64,000 nucleotides of DNA, from assembly GCA_012959805.1 (NCBI GenBank), contig DUCN01000042.1:248242-312241 (forward strand), given 5' to 3'. How positions within the stretch are numbered: position 1 is the stretch's first letter; each line of letters opens with the position of its first letter. A program made the position numbers and the translations under genes. Shown one piece after another: positions 8,746 through 17,735 of the stretch. This DNA comes from Myxococcales bacterium (GTDB taxonomy: Bacteria > Myxococcota_A > UBA9160 > UBA4427). A model generated the notes under the pieces. The model had not been told where the DNA came from and did no database searches. It worked only from the letters and a program-made list of their open reading frames with translations.

Positions 8746-9510
8746 CTATCGCTCGAAGCGGTATCCCTGCCCGCGCACTGAAACTATGTGTTCCGGTCGA
8801 CTGGGATCGCGTTCAAGGTAGCGACGAAGCCGCACGATGAAGCTATCGATGACACGCGTTTTCGTGTCGGAGCGGAGTCCCCATACCTCTTGAAGGAGCT
8901 CCCCCCTTGTCACCGTTTCTCCTTCTCGATCCACCAATGCGCGCAATAAACCGACCTCTCTGGTCGTCAAGTTGACGGTCTCATCCGGAGTCTCGATCAC
9001 AAATCGATCGAAATGAATCACGCACTGACCGACTTCGACGTCGGGCAGCGGTTCATTCGCGGCTTCGACCCCGTCCCATCGCCGCCTTCGGAGAAGAACT
9101 TTCACTCTGGCCAGAAGTTCATTCAGGCGAAAAGGCTTGGTCAGGTAGTCGTCAGCGCCTTCCTCGAGGCCGCGAACAATATCGAGGCCGTCATCCTTTG
9201 CGGTGAGCATGAGAATCGGAACGAGGTTTCCAGAGGCCCGAGTGCGGCGTGCCACCTCGAATCCACTCATCTCGGGCAACATCAAGTCGAGAATGACGAG
9301 ATCAAAGGGTCGATCCATGGACCGCGTCAGCTTTTCGACCGCCACCCGCCCGTCTCCGGCGAGCTCGACCTGATAATCCTCTTGCTCAAGATTGAACTGA
9401 ATTCCGTCGGCGATGTGGACGTCGTCTTCGACGACGAGAATCCGAAGAGGCTGGGCATGAAGATCGGCCAAGCGAATGGGTTCAGATTGGACATCTTTAA
9501 TTTCGGTCAT
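8746..9510 (-). CDS. OmpR/PhoB-family response regulator
   Basis: A DNA-binding response regulator of 254 residues. The receiver domain starts near residue 23 (RILVVEDDVHIADG), with the phosphoacceptor Asp at about residue 75 (LVILDLMLPE) and the conserved Lys in YLTKPF. The C-terminal winged helix has the OmpR pattern (LTTREVGLLRALVDREGE, ELLQEVWG, VRGQGYRFE). A 20-residue N-terminal extension precedes the receiver. Its start overlaps the 3' end of the histidine kinase gene in the reverse sense: kinase stop and regulator share an ATGA junction with the kinase downstream, so the two are coupled in the order regulator-upstream/kinase... on the minus strand the kinase is transcribed first. The regulated genes are unknown; the divergent nucleoside phosphorylase gene is one candidate. 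Confidence 0.93.
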   Translation of the reverse strand: MTEIKDVQSEPIRLADLHAQPLRILVVEDDVHIADGIQFNLEQEDYQVELAGDGRVAVEKLTRSMDRPFDLVILDLMLPEMSGFEVARRTRASGNLVPILMLTAKDDGLDIVRGLEEGADDYLTKPFRLNELLARVKVLLRRRRWDGVEAANEPLPDVEVGQCVIHFDRFVIETPDETVNLTTREVGLLRALVDREGETVTRGELLQEVWGLRSDTKTRVIDSFIVRLRRYLERDPSRPEHIVSVRGQGYRFER

Positions 9511-10424
9511 GCCGGCCTCAAGGTCACGACAAATCGACTTCCGCGACCGGCCCCTTCGGAAAGAGCGACGATTCGGCCACCGTGCTTTCGCAACAATGTC
9601 CGGACGACGAACAAACCCAACCCGAGCCCCGAGACCTGTCTCTGAACGTCTCGACCCGCGCGATAGAAGCGCCTGAAAATCCGGCGCAGTTCGTGTTTAG
9701 GGATTCCGATCCCGTCGTCCGAAATCTCGACGCGTACGCGCCCATCGGAGACCTCTTCGATTCCAACACGAATCCTCACGGGATCATTTGAATATTTAAC
9801 CGCGTTTTCGAAGAGATTTCGAAATACCAGACCGAGTTCATTCGCATTCCCTCGAACGTCGAGTGGATGCGTCTTGGCAACTTCAATCGCGTCCTCGGAC
9901 AGCTGATGTCGCTCCCGGAGTTCCTCGACATTGCCAGTCAAAAGGCCGAGCAGTTCGACATGGTCCTTCGACGACTTCGAATGAAGTGTCTCCTCCGCCC
10001 GTGCCGCCGACAGGACCGATCCCACCGTTCGCTCGAGCCGATCGAGATCCTCGCTCATTCGGTCGATGAACTCGCCACGCTTCACGGGTTCCAGCTGATG
10101 CCGGGCCAGGGTTTCAAGGCCCAGTCGGAAGGAGGACAGCGGTGTCTTCAGCTCGTGGGTCACTGCATCCAGAAACGCACGCTGTGATTGGTTGAGACGC
10201 ATTTCGAGGACGAGCTTCACGCAGAGCCAGACGACACCCACAAAGACGAAGAGAAAGAAGAGGCTACCCAACACGAAGAGCACCGCGTCAAATCGCGACA
10301 ATCCAGCACCGGCCTGAGAGTCATCTCGCCAGACAAGGATCTGCCAGCCGATCGCGAGCGCGAGCACCAGAACCATCGAAATGATCCCAATGGCGAGCGG
10401 GCCTCCAATCGAACGACGCGGCAT
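9507..10424 (-). CDS. Sensor histidine kinase with minimal sensing region
   Basis: This 305-residue kinase is transcribed just before the response regulator and overlaps it by 4 bp. Two transmembrane segments (about residues 10-30 and 47-72) enclose only about 15 residues outside the membrane, so there is no real periplasmic sensor domain; sensing is probably within the membrane or by a partner. A HisKA domain follows directly, with the phosphorylated His at about residue 90 (DAVTHELKTPLSSF), then the ATPase N box (NLFENAVKYS), G1 box (DDGIGIP) and a final GSRFVVTL strand. No HAMP or PAS domain is visible. The ligand is unknown. Confidence 0.92.
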   Translation of the reverse strand: MPRRSIGGPLAIGIISMVLVLALAIGWQILVWRDDSQAGAGLSRFDAVLFVLGSLFFLFVFVGVVWLCVKLVLEMRLNQSQRAFLDAVTHELKTPLSSFRLGLETLARHQLEPVKRGEFIDRMSEDLDRLERTVGSVLSAARAEETLHSKSSKDHVELLGLLTGNVEELRERHQLSEDAIEVAKTHPLDVRGNANELGLVFRNLFENAVKYSNDPVRIRVGIEEVSDGRVRVEISDDGIGIPKHELRRIFRRFYRAGRDVQRQVSGLGLGLFVVRTLLRKHGGRIVALSEGAGRGSRFVVTLRPA

Positions 10425-10565
10425 AGGTCTCCTGGCTGGCGAACTTCAGCTTGCCTTCGCAAAGAGCGTACTCTTGGAGCGACATGACGTCACGCCATGC
10501 GCCCTCGAAATCCACCCTGGCAGCGACGCGGCAAAACCGCTTTGCTCCTTGATCGGTCGGTCGTT

Positions 10566-10602
10566 GCCGTATCGGTGTCGACGCCGGACAACCCGATACG
10601 GC
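10566..10602. promoter_or_regulatory. Inverted repeat upstream of nucleoside phosphorylase
   Basis: Two perfect 10-base arms (GCCGTATCGG and CCGATACGGC) are separated by 17 bases. The repeat ends 29 bases before the TTG start of the nucleoside phosphorylase gene, inside the 207-bp divergent region shared with the two-component genes. It could be an operator for a dimeric regulator or an mRNA stem-loop. There is no T-run, so a terminator is unlikely. A separate TGACGTCA palindrome lies further upstream at about 10486-10493. Confidence 0.5.
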
Positions 10603-10631
10603 CCTGAAATCGAGATTGAAAGGAATCCGCC

Positions 10632-11405
10632 TTGAGCGATGCCCAACCCATTACAGGTTGCAGTCCCGGAGACATCGCGGAGCGTGTCTTCCTCTGCGGA
10701 GATCCCGCTCGAATCGATCGCATCACCGAGGGTTGGGATTCGAAACGCGAGGTCTGTGCCGCACGGGAATATCTCATCGTCACCGGCGAGAAGAATGGCG
10801 TCGCCCTTTCTGCGGCATCCCACGGTATCGGCGCGCCCAGTACGGCCGTCCTGATCGAAGAGCTGATCAAGCTCGGCGCGAAGACCATGATCCGCATCGG
10901 GAATTCCGGCGGTCTCGACCCCAAACTCGAACTCGGCGACCTGGCCATTACGACAGGAAGCGTCCGCGATGACGGGACGAGCAAGGCCTACGTCATCCCC
11001 GAGTATCCGGCCGTCGCCCATTGGGAGATCGTCGGCGCCCTCGTCGGCGCGGCCGCCAACCGGAAGGTTCGCGCCAAAACCGGAGTGACCTGGTCGCTGG
11101 ATGCATTCTATGTGCGAAACGCGGTGGCGGGACCCAACGACACGATGCAGAGCATGTCCGTCGACGGCTATTGGCCAAGCCACCTCGAAGCGCGAATTCG
11201 CGACATGCAGCAAGCCCGCATTCTCAACTGCGAAATGGAAACCGGAATCCTACTGACCCTCGCCAGTCTATTCGGCATCCGCGCCGGCGCCATCTGCGTC
11301 GTCTCCGACCGTACCCCTTGGCCAGGCCCCAACGAGTTGGACATCAACCGCAACATGACGGCCTGCATCGACGTCGCCACCGAAGCCATGCTCTCGTTGA
11401 CCTGA
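10632..11405 (+). CDS. Nucleoside phosphorylase (uridine phosphorylase-like)
   Basis: A 257-residue phosphorylase of the PNP/UDP family, which splits nucleosides with phosphate to a free base and ribose-1-phosphate. Visible motifs are the phosphate-binding CGDPARIDRI, the core SHGIGAPSTAVLIEELIKLG and RIGNSGGL, and the nucleoside-binding NCEMETG. The pattern is closest to uridine phosphorylases, but base preference cannot be assigned securely. Translation should start at TTG, preceded by AAAGGA at a suitable distance. The gene lies opposite a two-component system and is followed 32 bp later by a GNAT gene. Confidence 0.87.
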   Translation: MSDAQPITGCSPGDIAERVFLCGDPARIDRITEGWDSKREVCAAREYLIVTGEKNGVALSAASHGIGAPSTAVLIEELIKLGAKTMIRIGNSGGLDPKLELGDLAITTGSVRDDGTSKAYVIPEYPAVAHWEIVGALVGAAANRKVRAKTGVTWSLDAFYVRNAVAGPNDTMQSMSVDGYWPSHLEARIRDMQQARILNCEMETGILLTLASLFGIRAGAICVVSDRTPWPGPNELDINRNMTACIDVATEAMLSLT

Positions 11406-11437
11406 CACGGTCCATCGATCGATCGAAGGCATTTCCC

Positions 11438-11986
11438 ATGGAAGAACTCGTTCGCGAAACGTTCCTCGAAATGGCGCATGCACCCAAGGCGGCGGCGCCT
11501 TCGAGCGAACGCCGACTCACCCTAGAGCAAGCGGCGATCCCCTGCCCCGAGGTCGTCCATTTCTTCTATCGAGCCATCGGTGCCGATTGGGGTTGGTACG
11601 ACCGGATCGACTGGACCGAGGATCGCTGGCACGAACACGCACACCGCTCGGATCTCACAATCTGGATCGCCACATACAAGGGCTGTCCCGCCGGCTACGT
11701 CGAGTTCATCCATCACCGGGCCAACGAAATTGAAATCCGATCCCTCGGCCTGCTCCCAACCTTCCTGGGCCAGGGCCTAGGCCGGGAACTCCTCGCCAGC
11801 ACGATCGAGATCGCCTGGAGCCAAGCCCCATCCCGCCTCTGGCTCAGCACCTGCAGCCTCGATCACCCGCGCGCTCTTCCCAACTACTACGCCGCTGGCT
11901 TCAAAACCTTCGACACCAAACAAGCCCTCGTCAACCTCCCCGACCGATCCCTTAGCCTCTGGCCAAAAACAAGCAGCGACGAATAA
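11438..11986 (+). CDS. GNAT family N-acetyltransferase
   Basis: A 182-residue acetyltransferase. The acetyl-CoA-binding loop is clear (LGLLPTFLGQGLGRELL, with the Q/RxxGxG/A pattern as GQGLGR), followed by the family's C-terminal helix-strand region (WLSTCSLDHPRALPNYYAAGF). The reading frame continues far upstream inside the preceding gene, but the ATG at 11438 is the sensible start because upstream codons merely shadow the phosphorylase. The acceptor substrate is unknown. It probably shares a transcript with the phosphorylase gene and ends before a hairpin between convergent genes. Confidence 0.85.
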   Translation: MEELVRETFLEMAHAPKAAAPSSERRLTLEQAAIPCPEVVHFFYRAIGADWGWYDRIDWTEDRWHEHAHRSDLTIWIATYKGCPAGYVEFIHHRANEIEIRSLGLLPTFLGQGLGRELLASTIEIAWSQAPSRLWLSTCSLDHPRALPNYYAAGFKTFDTKQALVNLPDRSLSLWPKTSSDE

Positions 11987-12010
11987 CAAGCAGCCTACAG
12001 CTCTGCGTCA

Positions 12011-12036
12011 CGGCGTGATCGCGCCGCATCACGCCG
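12011..12036. terminator. Hairpin between convergent genes
   Basis: A 9-base inverted repeat (CGGCGTGAT / ATCACGCCG) with an 8-base GC-rich loop sits between the stop codons of the convergent GNAT and FG-GAP genes. Position and stability suit a bidirectional terminator, but no T-run follows on either side, so this is tentative. Confidence 0.45.
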
Positions 12037-12059
12037 GACTCGGCCCATCCGCCCATCCG

Positions 12060-13433
12060 CTACTCCGCCACAAGCCCAATCGGAATCGGCATGATATTCC
12101 AGGTCAGAATACTCCGATTATCCCCCCGCTTGTAAATCTCTTCCTTCACCATGCGTCTCCCATCCCAGACATAACGACGCAGCGCTTTATCATTATCACT
12201 CGCCACATAAAGCTCCTGAATCCCATCCCCATCGAGATCCGTCGCAATCACGGCATGTTCAAAACTGCTCGAGCGTCGATCAATCGCCTTCTTGCGCCAG
12301 GGCTTCGTCGGATCTTCCCTGGGCCGCAGCCACCAAACACCCTTCTTGAAGAGTGCGACGACAATTTCCTGCTGGCCGTCACCATCGAGATCGCTCGGCG
12401 TGAGAAATCGCCCGAGACGATCATCGAGTTCCGCAATCACAACACCCTGATCCGGCGGAGTATCAGCCTCGTAACGCCAAATCTCGGTACGATGAAGCAG
12501 CCCGCGACCCTCTGGATTCTTCTGGCCCTCGACGATGACATAGAGCTCATCGCTTCCATTCGCATCGAGGTCCGCCACCAGGATTTCCTTGGCATGGCGG
12601 TCCCCAAGGTCCGCCACCACCACGCGCCCTTCTCCCTTCGCCGGCGTGTAGCGGACCACGCGACCAGATTGACTTGCTCCATCCAGCCGGTTCGGCTCGG
12701 AGGGCGTCGCGTAGATCTCGATCGTGCCATCTCCGTCGAGGTCGCCTAATTCGATCTCATGGACGAAGGTGTCCTTCTCCGCATCCAGTTCTTCGACGAC
12801 ATAGCCGCCGTCCTTGGGTCGAACGATCGCCACGACCCCCTGATCATGGGTGGCAACGGCGATCACATTCGAACCGTCGCCATCGATGTCTCCCACCTCG
12901 ATGTCACGAATCCGGGAGAATCGGCCACCAAAATCTTTCTCCCAAAGCGTTTGGCTCTGGAACGTTCCGTCTTCTTTCGTCCAGAGCTTGAGCATCGCCT
13001 TCGACCCGCCACCCGTCAGCAGACCCATCTCGCCATTCGGCATTTCATAGGCCAGGGCCTTGTGGAAGACGTTGCTGTCCGAGTCGGTCATCGTCGTCGT
13101 CACCCATTCGCCACCGCGTCGAACGATGAATTCGAGCTCTGCAGGAAGCGGAACAGGCATGCCCTCGTCGCCGGGCTGCCTTTCGGCAAACGCGGATAAA
13201 CCGAGAACCAGGGCCATGGACATGTCGTCGGGCGTCGATGGCTTGACCGCAGGCCTCGCGCTCGCGGCAGCCGGCTTCGGTGCCTCCGCCTTTTTCGTAG
13301 GCGCCGTGTCATCACTGCAACCCACGGACATCATCAGCGTCAAACCCAAAAGGACCGCCACGCCAGCGGCGCGCCTGCGTTGCCGGCCGCCGCGGCGATC
13401 GGTCACTTCAATGGAGCGCAGGGGTGATTTCAT
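12060..13433 (-). CDS. FG-GAP/VCBS-repeat lipoprotein
   Basis: A 457-residue predicted lipoprotein. A basic N-terminus and hydrophobic stretch (VAVLLGLTLMMSVGC) end in a lipobox Cys at about residue 39. After a Lys/Ala/Pro linker, the protein consists of repeated beta-propeller blades with calcium-binding-like Asp-rich loops, for example VGDIDGDGSNVIAV, LGDLDGDGTIEIYA, VADLDANGSDELYV, PSDLDGDGQQEIVV and ATDLDGDGIQELYV. That is the FG-GAP/VCBS pattern found in integrin-like surface proteins. It is probably outer-membrane anchored, facing the periplasm or surface. Function is unknown. It is divergent from hisS and seems to be a single-gene unit. Confidence 0.85.
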   Translation of the reverse strand: MKSPLRSIEVTDRRGGRQRRRAAGVAVLLGLTLMMSVGCSDDTAPTKKAEAPKPAAASARPAVKPSTPDDMSMALVLGLSAFAERQPGDEGMPVPLPAELEFIVRRGGEWVTTTMTDSDSNVFHKALAYEMPNGEMGLLTGGGSKAMLKLWTKEDGTFQSQTLWEKDFGGRFSRIRDIEVGDIDGDGSNVIAVATHDQGVVAIVRPKDGGYVVEELDAEKDTFVHEIELGDLDGDGTIEIYATPSEPNRLDGASQSGRVVRYTPAKGEGRVVVADLGDRHAKEILVADLDANGSDELYVIVEGQKNPEGRGLLHRTEIWRYEADTPPDQGVVIAELDDRLGRFLTPSDLDGDGQQEIVVALFKKGVWWLRPREDPTKPWRKKAIDRRSSSFEHAVIATDLDGDGIQELYVASDNDKALRRYVWDGRRMVKEEIYKRGDNRSILTWNIMPIPIGLVAE

Positions 13434-13662
13434 GAATTTTTCTCCTTGGATCGGCAGGCGTATCGATACGTGCTCAGAACGCTTTGTAGCAATCCGGACG
13501 ATGGCTGCGCAGAGGTTCTCGATTCACGACCTGACAAAGCTCCAGAGAGGCGTCGTTTTTCGCTGCCTGGATCGGCCGGGCGTGGTATTCCCTCCGTCTC
13601 TCACTCAGGTCGCATCGCTGACCCAGGTCGCGAATTCTTCAGAGCCAGGAAGGGACTCATCC

Positions 13663-15006
13663 GTGAGCAAAGGCCCAAAAAAGAAGAAAGCTGACACCGA
13701 CCTTCAAGCCCCGAGGGGCACTCGCGACTTCTACCCGGATGACATGAGAAGGCGTTCCTGGCTTTTCGACATTTTCCGTCGCACGGCGATGCAATTCGGC
13801 TTCGAAGAAGTTGACGCGCCGATGGTCGAGCATGCCGAGCTCTTCATTCGCAAGGCCGGCGAGGAGATCGTCGACCAGCTCTACCACTTCGAAATACACG
13901 ACCGCCACCTGGCGCTTCGCCCGGAAATGACGCCGTCGATCGCGCGCATGATCATCGCCCATCAGGGTGGCATGCGGTTCCCGATCCGCTGGTTCACGCT
14001 GACCCAGAATTGGCGCTACGAGCGCATGACCCGAGGCCGACGTCGCGAGCACTATCAATGGAATATGGATATCTGGGGAGAACCCGGCGTCGAAGCCGAA
14101 GCCGAACTGTTGTCCGCCATGATGACAGCCCTCGATGCCCTCGGCCTGGCTCGAGGGAAAGTGCATATCCGGCTCAACAGCCGACGACTTCTCGAAGAGT
14201 CCCTGCGCGACGGCGTCCTGGCCGATCGGCCACAGGCCTTCGAGCCCTTGTGTGTCGTGATCGACAAAATCGACAAGATCGGAGCCCAGGCTGTAACCGA
14301 CTTGTTATGCGAGACGACGAGTGAGAAGGGCGAGGCGATCGGACTCTCCCCAGGCGAGGCAGAACACGTGCTCGAAATGCTGGGTGCGCGATCGCTCGAT
14401 GATGCGCAGAAGTTCGCGGCTTCGGAATCCGCTGCGCTGAATGAACTCCGACAGCTCTACGATCTACTCGACGCCTACGGAATCGCAGATCAGATTCCCT
14501 TCGATGCCTCGGTCGTGCGTGGACTCGCGTACTACACCGGCGTCGTCTTCGAAGCTTTCGACACGGCTGGAACGCTTCGAGCGATCGCCGGCGGGGGGCG
14601 CTACGACCGACTCGCTGAAACACTGGGTGGAAAACCGGTTTCGGCGGTGGGTTTCGGCTTCGGAGACGCGGTCATCGGAGAGCTGCTCGAGGATGAAGGT
14701 CTCTGGCCGGCACTCACGCGACCCCTCGACGATGTTGTCTACGCCTTCGGACCCGATGAAAAATCGGCGGCCATTCGCGTCGCGAACCGCCTGCGCTCCG
14801 AGGGCCGCAAGGTCGAACTCTGCCTGGGAGTGGCGAAGCTGAAACGAATCCTCGGAGATGCCGACAAAGCCGGTGCACAGAACGTTTACATCATCGGCGA
14901 GGACGAGCGCGCCCGCGGCGTCGTAAAAGTGAAGGACCTGGCGACGCAGCAAGAACACGAAGAAAATCTAGACGCGGTCCGAGCGGCGGAAACCCGCCAA
15001 CCATGA
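13663..15006 (+). CDS. hisS: Histidine--tRNA ligase
   Basis: A 447-residue class II aminoacyl-tRNA synthetase. The N-terminus has PRGTRDFYPDDMRRRSWLFD. Motif 2 reads FTLTQNWRYERMTRGRRRE, and the histidine-specific signatures are GLAYYTGVVFEAF and GGGRYDRLAETLGG. The C-terminal anticodon-binding domain follows (VYAFGPDEKSAAIRVANRLR). The frame is open well upstream, but the GTG at 13663 is chosen because AGGAAGGGA lies just before it and homology begins after a short Lys-rich leader. The last four bases overlap the start of speA, so the two are coupled. Confidence 0.95.
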   Translation: MSKGPKKKKADTDLQAPRGTRDFYPDDMRRRSWLFDIFRRTAMQFGFEEVDAPMVEHAELFIRKAGEEIVDQLYHFEIHDRHLALRPEMTPSIARMIIAHQGGMRFPIRWFTLTQNWRYERMTRGRRREHYQWNMDIWGEPGVEAEAELLSAMMTALDALGLARGKVHIRLNSRRLLEESLRDGVLADRPQAFEPLCVVIDKIDKIGAQAVTDLLCETTSEKGEAIGLSPGEAEHVLEMLGARSLDDAQKFAASESAALNELRQLYDLLDAYGIADQIPFDASVVRGLAYYTGVVFEAFDTAGTLRAIAGGGRYDRLAETLGGKPVSAVGFGFGDAVIGELLEDEGLWPALTRPLDDVVYAFGPDEKSAAIRVANRLRSEGRKVELCLGVAKLKRILGDADKAGAQNVYIIGEDERARGVVKVKDLATQQEHEENLDAVRAAETRQP

Positions 15007-16913
15007 GCGAGTGGACACCGCGACAGAGCTCCGACCTATATCGCGTACCCAATTGGGGCGCAGGCTTTTTTTCGATTTCCGAAGAGGGGAGCATGCTCGT
15101 CCATCCGCGCTTGTCGGACGGGCCCAGCATCGATCTGCCCAAGCTTGCGAACGAGCTCGATCGGCGCGGACTACGACGCCCGATCTTGATTCGCTTCTCG
15201 GACATCCTGGCCTCGAGCATAGAGGGGTTGGCTGGCTCCTTTGAGACCGCCATCGAGGAACACGAATACCAGGGTCGTTGGCGCGGCGTCTATCCGATCA
15301 AGGTCAACCAGCAGGCAAAAGTCGTTCAAGAGATCATCGAATTCGGCGCGCCCTTCGGTGTCGGGCTGGAAGCAGGAAGCAAGCCCGAACTCCTGATTGC
15401 CCTCGCGCTGCTCGACACGCCCGATGCGCTGCTCATCTGCAACGGTTATAAGGATCACGCCTATGTCGAAACCGCGCTGCTCGCACAGCGCCTTGGCCGC
15501 AATCCAGTCATCGTGATCGATCGCTACAACGAAATCGACCTCGTCATCAAGTCTGCGGCCGTGTTGGGCATACGTCCCCATATCGGACTTCGCGCTCGCC
15601 TATCGACGGTCGGCGCTGGCCGCTGGGTCGAATCTTCCGGGCACGTTTCAAAATTCGGACTCTCCTCCGACGAGCTCGTGCGCGTCATCGATCGCTTGCG
15701 CAGCGAAGACATGCTCGACTGCCTCGAGCTACTTCATTTTCACATCGGTTCACAGATCACGACGATTCGCGCCCATAAGGACGCACTTCGCGAGGCCATG
15801 CGAGTTTATGTCGGCCTTCATCGCCTCGGCGCGCATTCATTGCATCTACTCGACGTCGGCGGCGGGCTCGGCGTGGACTACGTCGGAGCGGGGACCGACA
15901 ACCCTTCGTCGATGAACTATTCCGAGCAGGAGTATGCGAACGATGTGATCTTCGCCGCGGAACAAATTTGTTCCGAAGCTGACATCCCCGCTCCCGACAT
16001 CATTACCGAATCAGGCCGCGCCATGACCGCCTACCACTCGATGCTGGTCTTCGATGTGATCGGCGTCGACCGGGATCAATCACATCCCGAGGCAGAGGGC
16101 AGCGAGGAATCCGACCACCCGGTGCTCCACGCGCTCCAAGAAGCCGTCGAGGCCATCTCGCCCGACAATCTTTCGGAGAGCTATCACGACCTGATGCACC
16201 GCCGCGACGAAGCCTCTTCTCTTTTTTCGCTCGGCTACCTCGATCTTCGTGGACGTGCGAAATCAGAACGCCTCTTTCGCGCCGGCTGTGTTCTCATCGG
16301 AGAGATACTCGAACAACTCGGCGAGACACCCGACACGTTCAATGACCTGCAAAGAATCCTGACCGACACCTATTTCGGAAATTTCTCGGTCTTCCAATCG
16401 GCCCCCGATGCCTGGGCGGTGAAGCAGGTCTTTCCCGTGATGCCGATTCATCGCCTGGACGAAGAACCGACGCGAAGCGCTCTCGTCGTCGACCTGACCT
16501 GCGACTCCGATGGCCGACTGGATCGATTCATCGGGGACGGTGAAGAAAAGAACTCGATTCAACTTCATTCGTGGAATGGTTCGCCCTATCTATTGGCGAT
16601 TTTCCTGATCGGCGCCTATCAGGAAATCCTGGGTGACCTGCACAATCTCTTCGGGGACACCGATGCGGTCCATGTTCGACTGGACGACCAGGGTGATGGC
16701 AACTACCAAATCGAGCACATCGTCGAAGGCGACGACGTAACCGAGGTCTTGTCGTATGTCCAATACGACCGGCGAGACCTGACCGAGCGCGTTCGAAGAC
16801 TCATCGAGAAGGCGCTGCGCGAAGGCCGAATCAGCCTCGAAGACTCTGCGCTCCTCAAGCGCCGATACGACGAGGGGCTGGCCGACTACACCTATTTACA
16901 AGGCGAGAGCTAA
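15003..16913 (+). CDS. speA: Biosynthetic arginine decarboxylase
   Basis: A 636-residue PLP enzyme of the SpeA family (usual length about 630-660), converting arginine to agmatine as the first step of putrescine synthesis. The PLP-binding Lys lies in GVYPIKVNQQAKVVQEI. The glycine-rich phosphate-binding loop is LDVGGGLGVDY, and the conserved ESGRAMTAYHS follows. A long family-typical insert and C-terminal domain complete the protein. Its ATG overlaps the hisS stop codon. The next gene, xth, starts three bases after the stop, so hisS-speA-xth is probably one transcript. No agmatinase or agmatine deiminase is visible in the window. Confidence 0.95.
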   Translation: MSEWTPRQSSDLYRVPNWGAGFFSISEEGSMLVHPRLSDGPSIDLPKLANELDRRGLRRPILIRFSDILASSIEGLAGSFETAIEEHEYQGRWRGVYPIKVNQQAKVVQEIIEFGAPFGVGLEAGSKPELLIALALLDTPDALLICNGYKDHAYVETALLAQRLGRNPVIVIDRYNEIDLVIKSAAVLGIRPHIGLRARLSTVGAGRWVESSGHVSKFGLSSDELVRVIDRLRSEDMLDCLELLHFHIGSQITTIRAHKDALREAMRVYVGLHRLGAHSLHLLDVGGGLGVDYVGAGTDNPSSMNYSEQEYANDVIFAAEQICSEADIPAPDIITESGRAMTAYHSMLVFDVIGVDRDQSHPEAEGSEESDHPVLHALQEAVEAISPDNLSESYHDLMHRRDEASSLFSLGYLDLRGRAKSERLFRAGCVLIGEILEQLGETPDTFNDLQRILTDTYFGNFSVFQSAPDAWAVKQVFPVMPIHRLDEEPTRSALVVDLTCDSDGRLDRFIGDGEEKNSIQLHSWNGSPYLLAIFLIGAYQEILGDLHNLFGDTDAVHVRLDDQGDGNYQIEHIVEGDDVTEVLSYVQYDRRDLTERVRRLIEKALREGRISLEDSALLKRRYDEGLADYTYLQGES

Positions 16914-16916
16914 ACC

Positions 16917-17735
16917 TTGCCAACCAAAGCAAAGAGAGCGGCGAATTCATGCCGCGTCTATTCCTGGAACGTGAATGGCATCCGCGCTGCGACGAAAAAG
17001 GGCCTCGCGGATTGGATCCGAAGGTCCAATGCCGAAATCATCGGACTACAGGAAGTTCGGGCCGGGCTCGACGTGATTCCCGCTGAAGTACTCGCACTCG
17101 ATGACTACCAACATCATTACGTCGCTGCCGAACGAAAAGGTTATTCGGGAGTTGGCCTCCTATCACGCCGGAAGCCGGATCGTCTCGACATTTCTCTCGA
17201 GGAGGAGCGCTTCGATTCCGAAGGTCGTCTTCAGATCGCCCGATTTGGCCGCCTCATCATTGCGAACGGCTATTTCCCCAATGGCTCGGGCAAGGACCGC
17301 AGCAACGATCGCGTCGAATACAAACTCGACTGGTATCGGGCGCTCTTTGATCGACTCCAGAAATGGCGCCGAGCCGGCTACCGAGTCTTAGTCATGGGTG
17401 ACTACAACACCGCCCACAAGGAAATCGACCTCGCCCGTCCGAAAGACAATCGGAAGACTTCCGGCTTCCTGATCAAAGAATGCGAAGAACTCGATCGGTG
17501 GGCCGAGGCCGGCTGGATCGATACATTTCGTGAATTCGAGAGCGGACCCGGACACTATTCATGGTGGAGCCAGCGCTTCGGTGTCCGAGCCAAGAATGTC
17601 GGTTGGCGTCTCGATTACGTCTTCGCATCACCCTCGGCCATGCCCTTCGTACGAAATGCCTTTATCGAACCAGACGTGATGGGCTCGGATCATTGTCCCG
17701 TCGGCGTGGACCTCGACCCAGCCATCTTCGACTAG
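16917..17735 (+). CDS. xth: Exodeoxyribonuclease III
   Basis: A 272-residue AP endonuclease/3'-5' exonuclease of the ExoIII family, acting in base-excision repair. The conserved active-site blocks are all present: SWNVNGIRAA, IIGLQEVRA (Glu binding the metal), MGDYNTAHKEIDLA (Asp/Asn), and the final GSDHCPVGVDL with the catalytic Asp-His. The likely start is the TTG three bases after the speA stop; it has only a weak ribosome-binding site, consistent with coupling to speA. Its stop codon overlaps that of the convergent rhomboid-like gene by 4 bp. Confidence 0.93.
   Translation: MPTKAKRAANSCRVYSWNVNGIRAATKKGLADWIRRSNAEIIGLQEVRAGLDVIPAEVLALDDYQHHYVAAERKGYSGVGLLSRRKPDRLDISLEEERFDSEGRLQIARFGRLIIANGYFPNGSGKDRSNDRVEYKLDWYRALFDRLQKWRRAGYRVLVMGDYNTAHKEIDLARPKDNRKTSGFLIKECEELDRWAEAGWIDTFREFESGPGHYSWWSQRFGVRAKNVGWRLDYVFASPSAMPFVRNAFIEPDVMGSDHCPVGVDLDPAIFD

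Noticed and set aside
10446..11213. Minus-strand open frame opposite the nucleoside phosphorylase
   Set aside because: Antisense shadow; overlaps a gene with intact active-site motifs.
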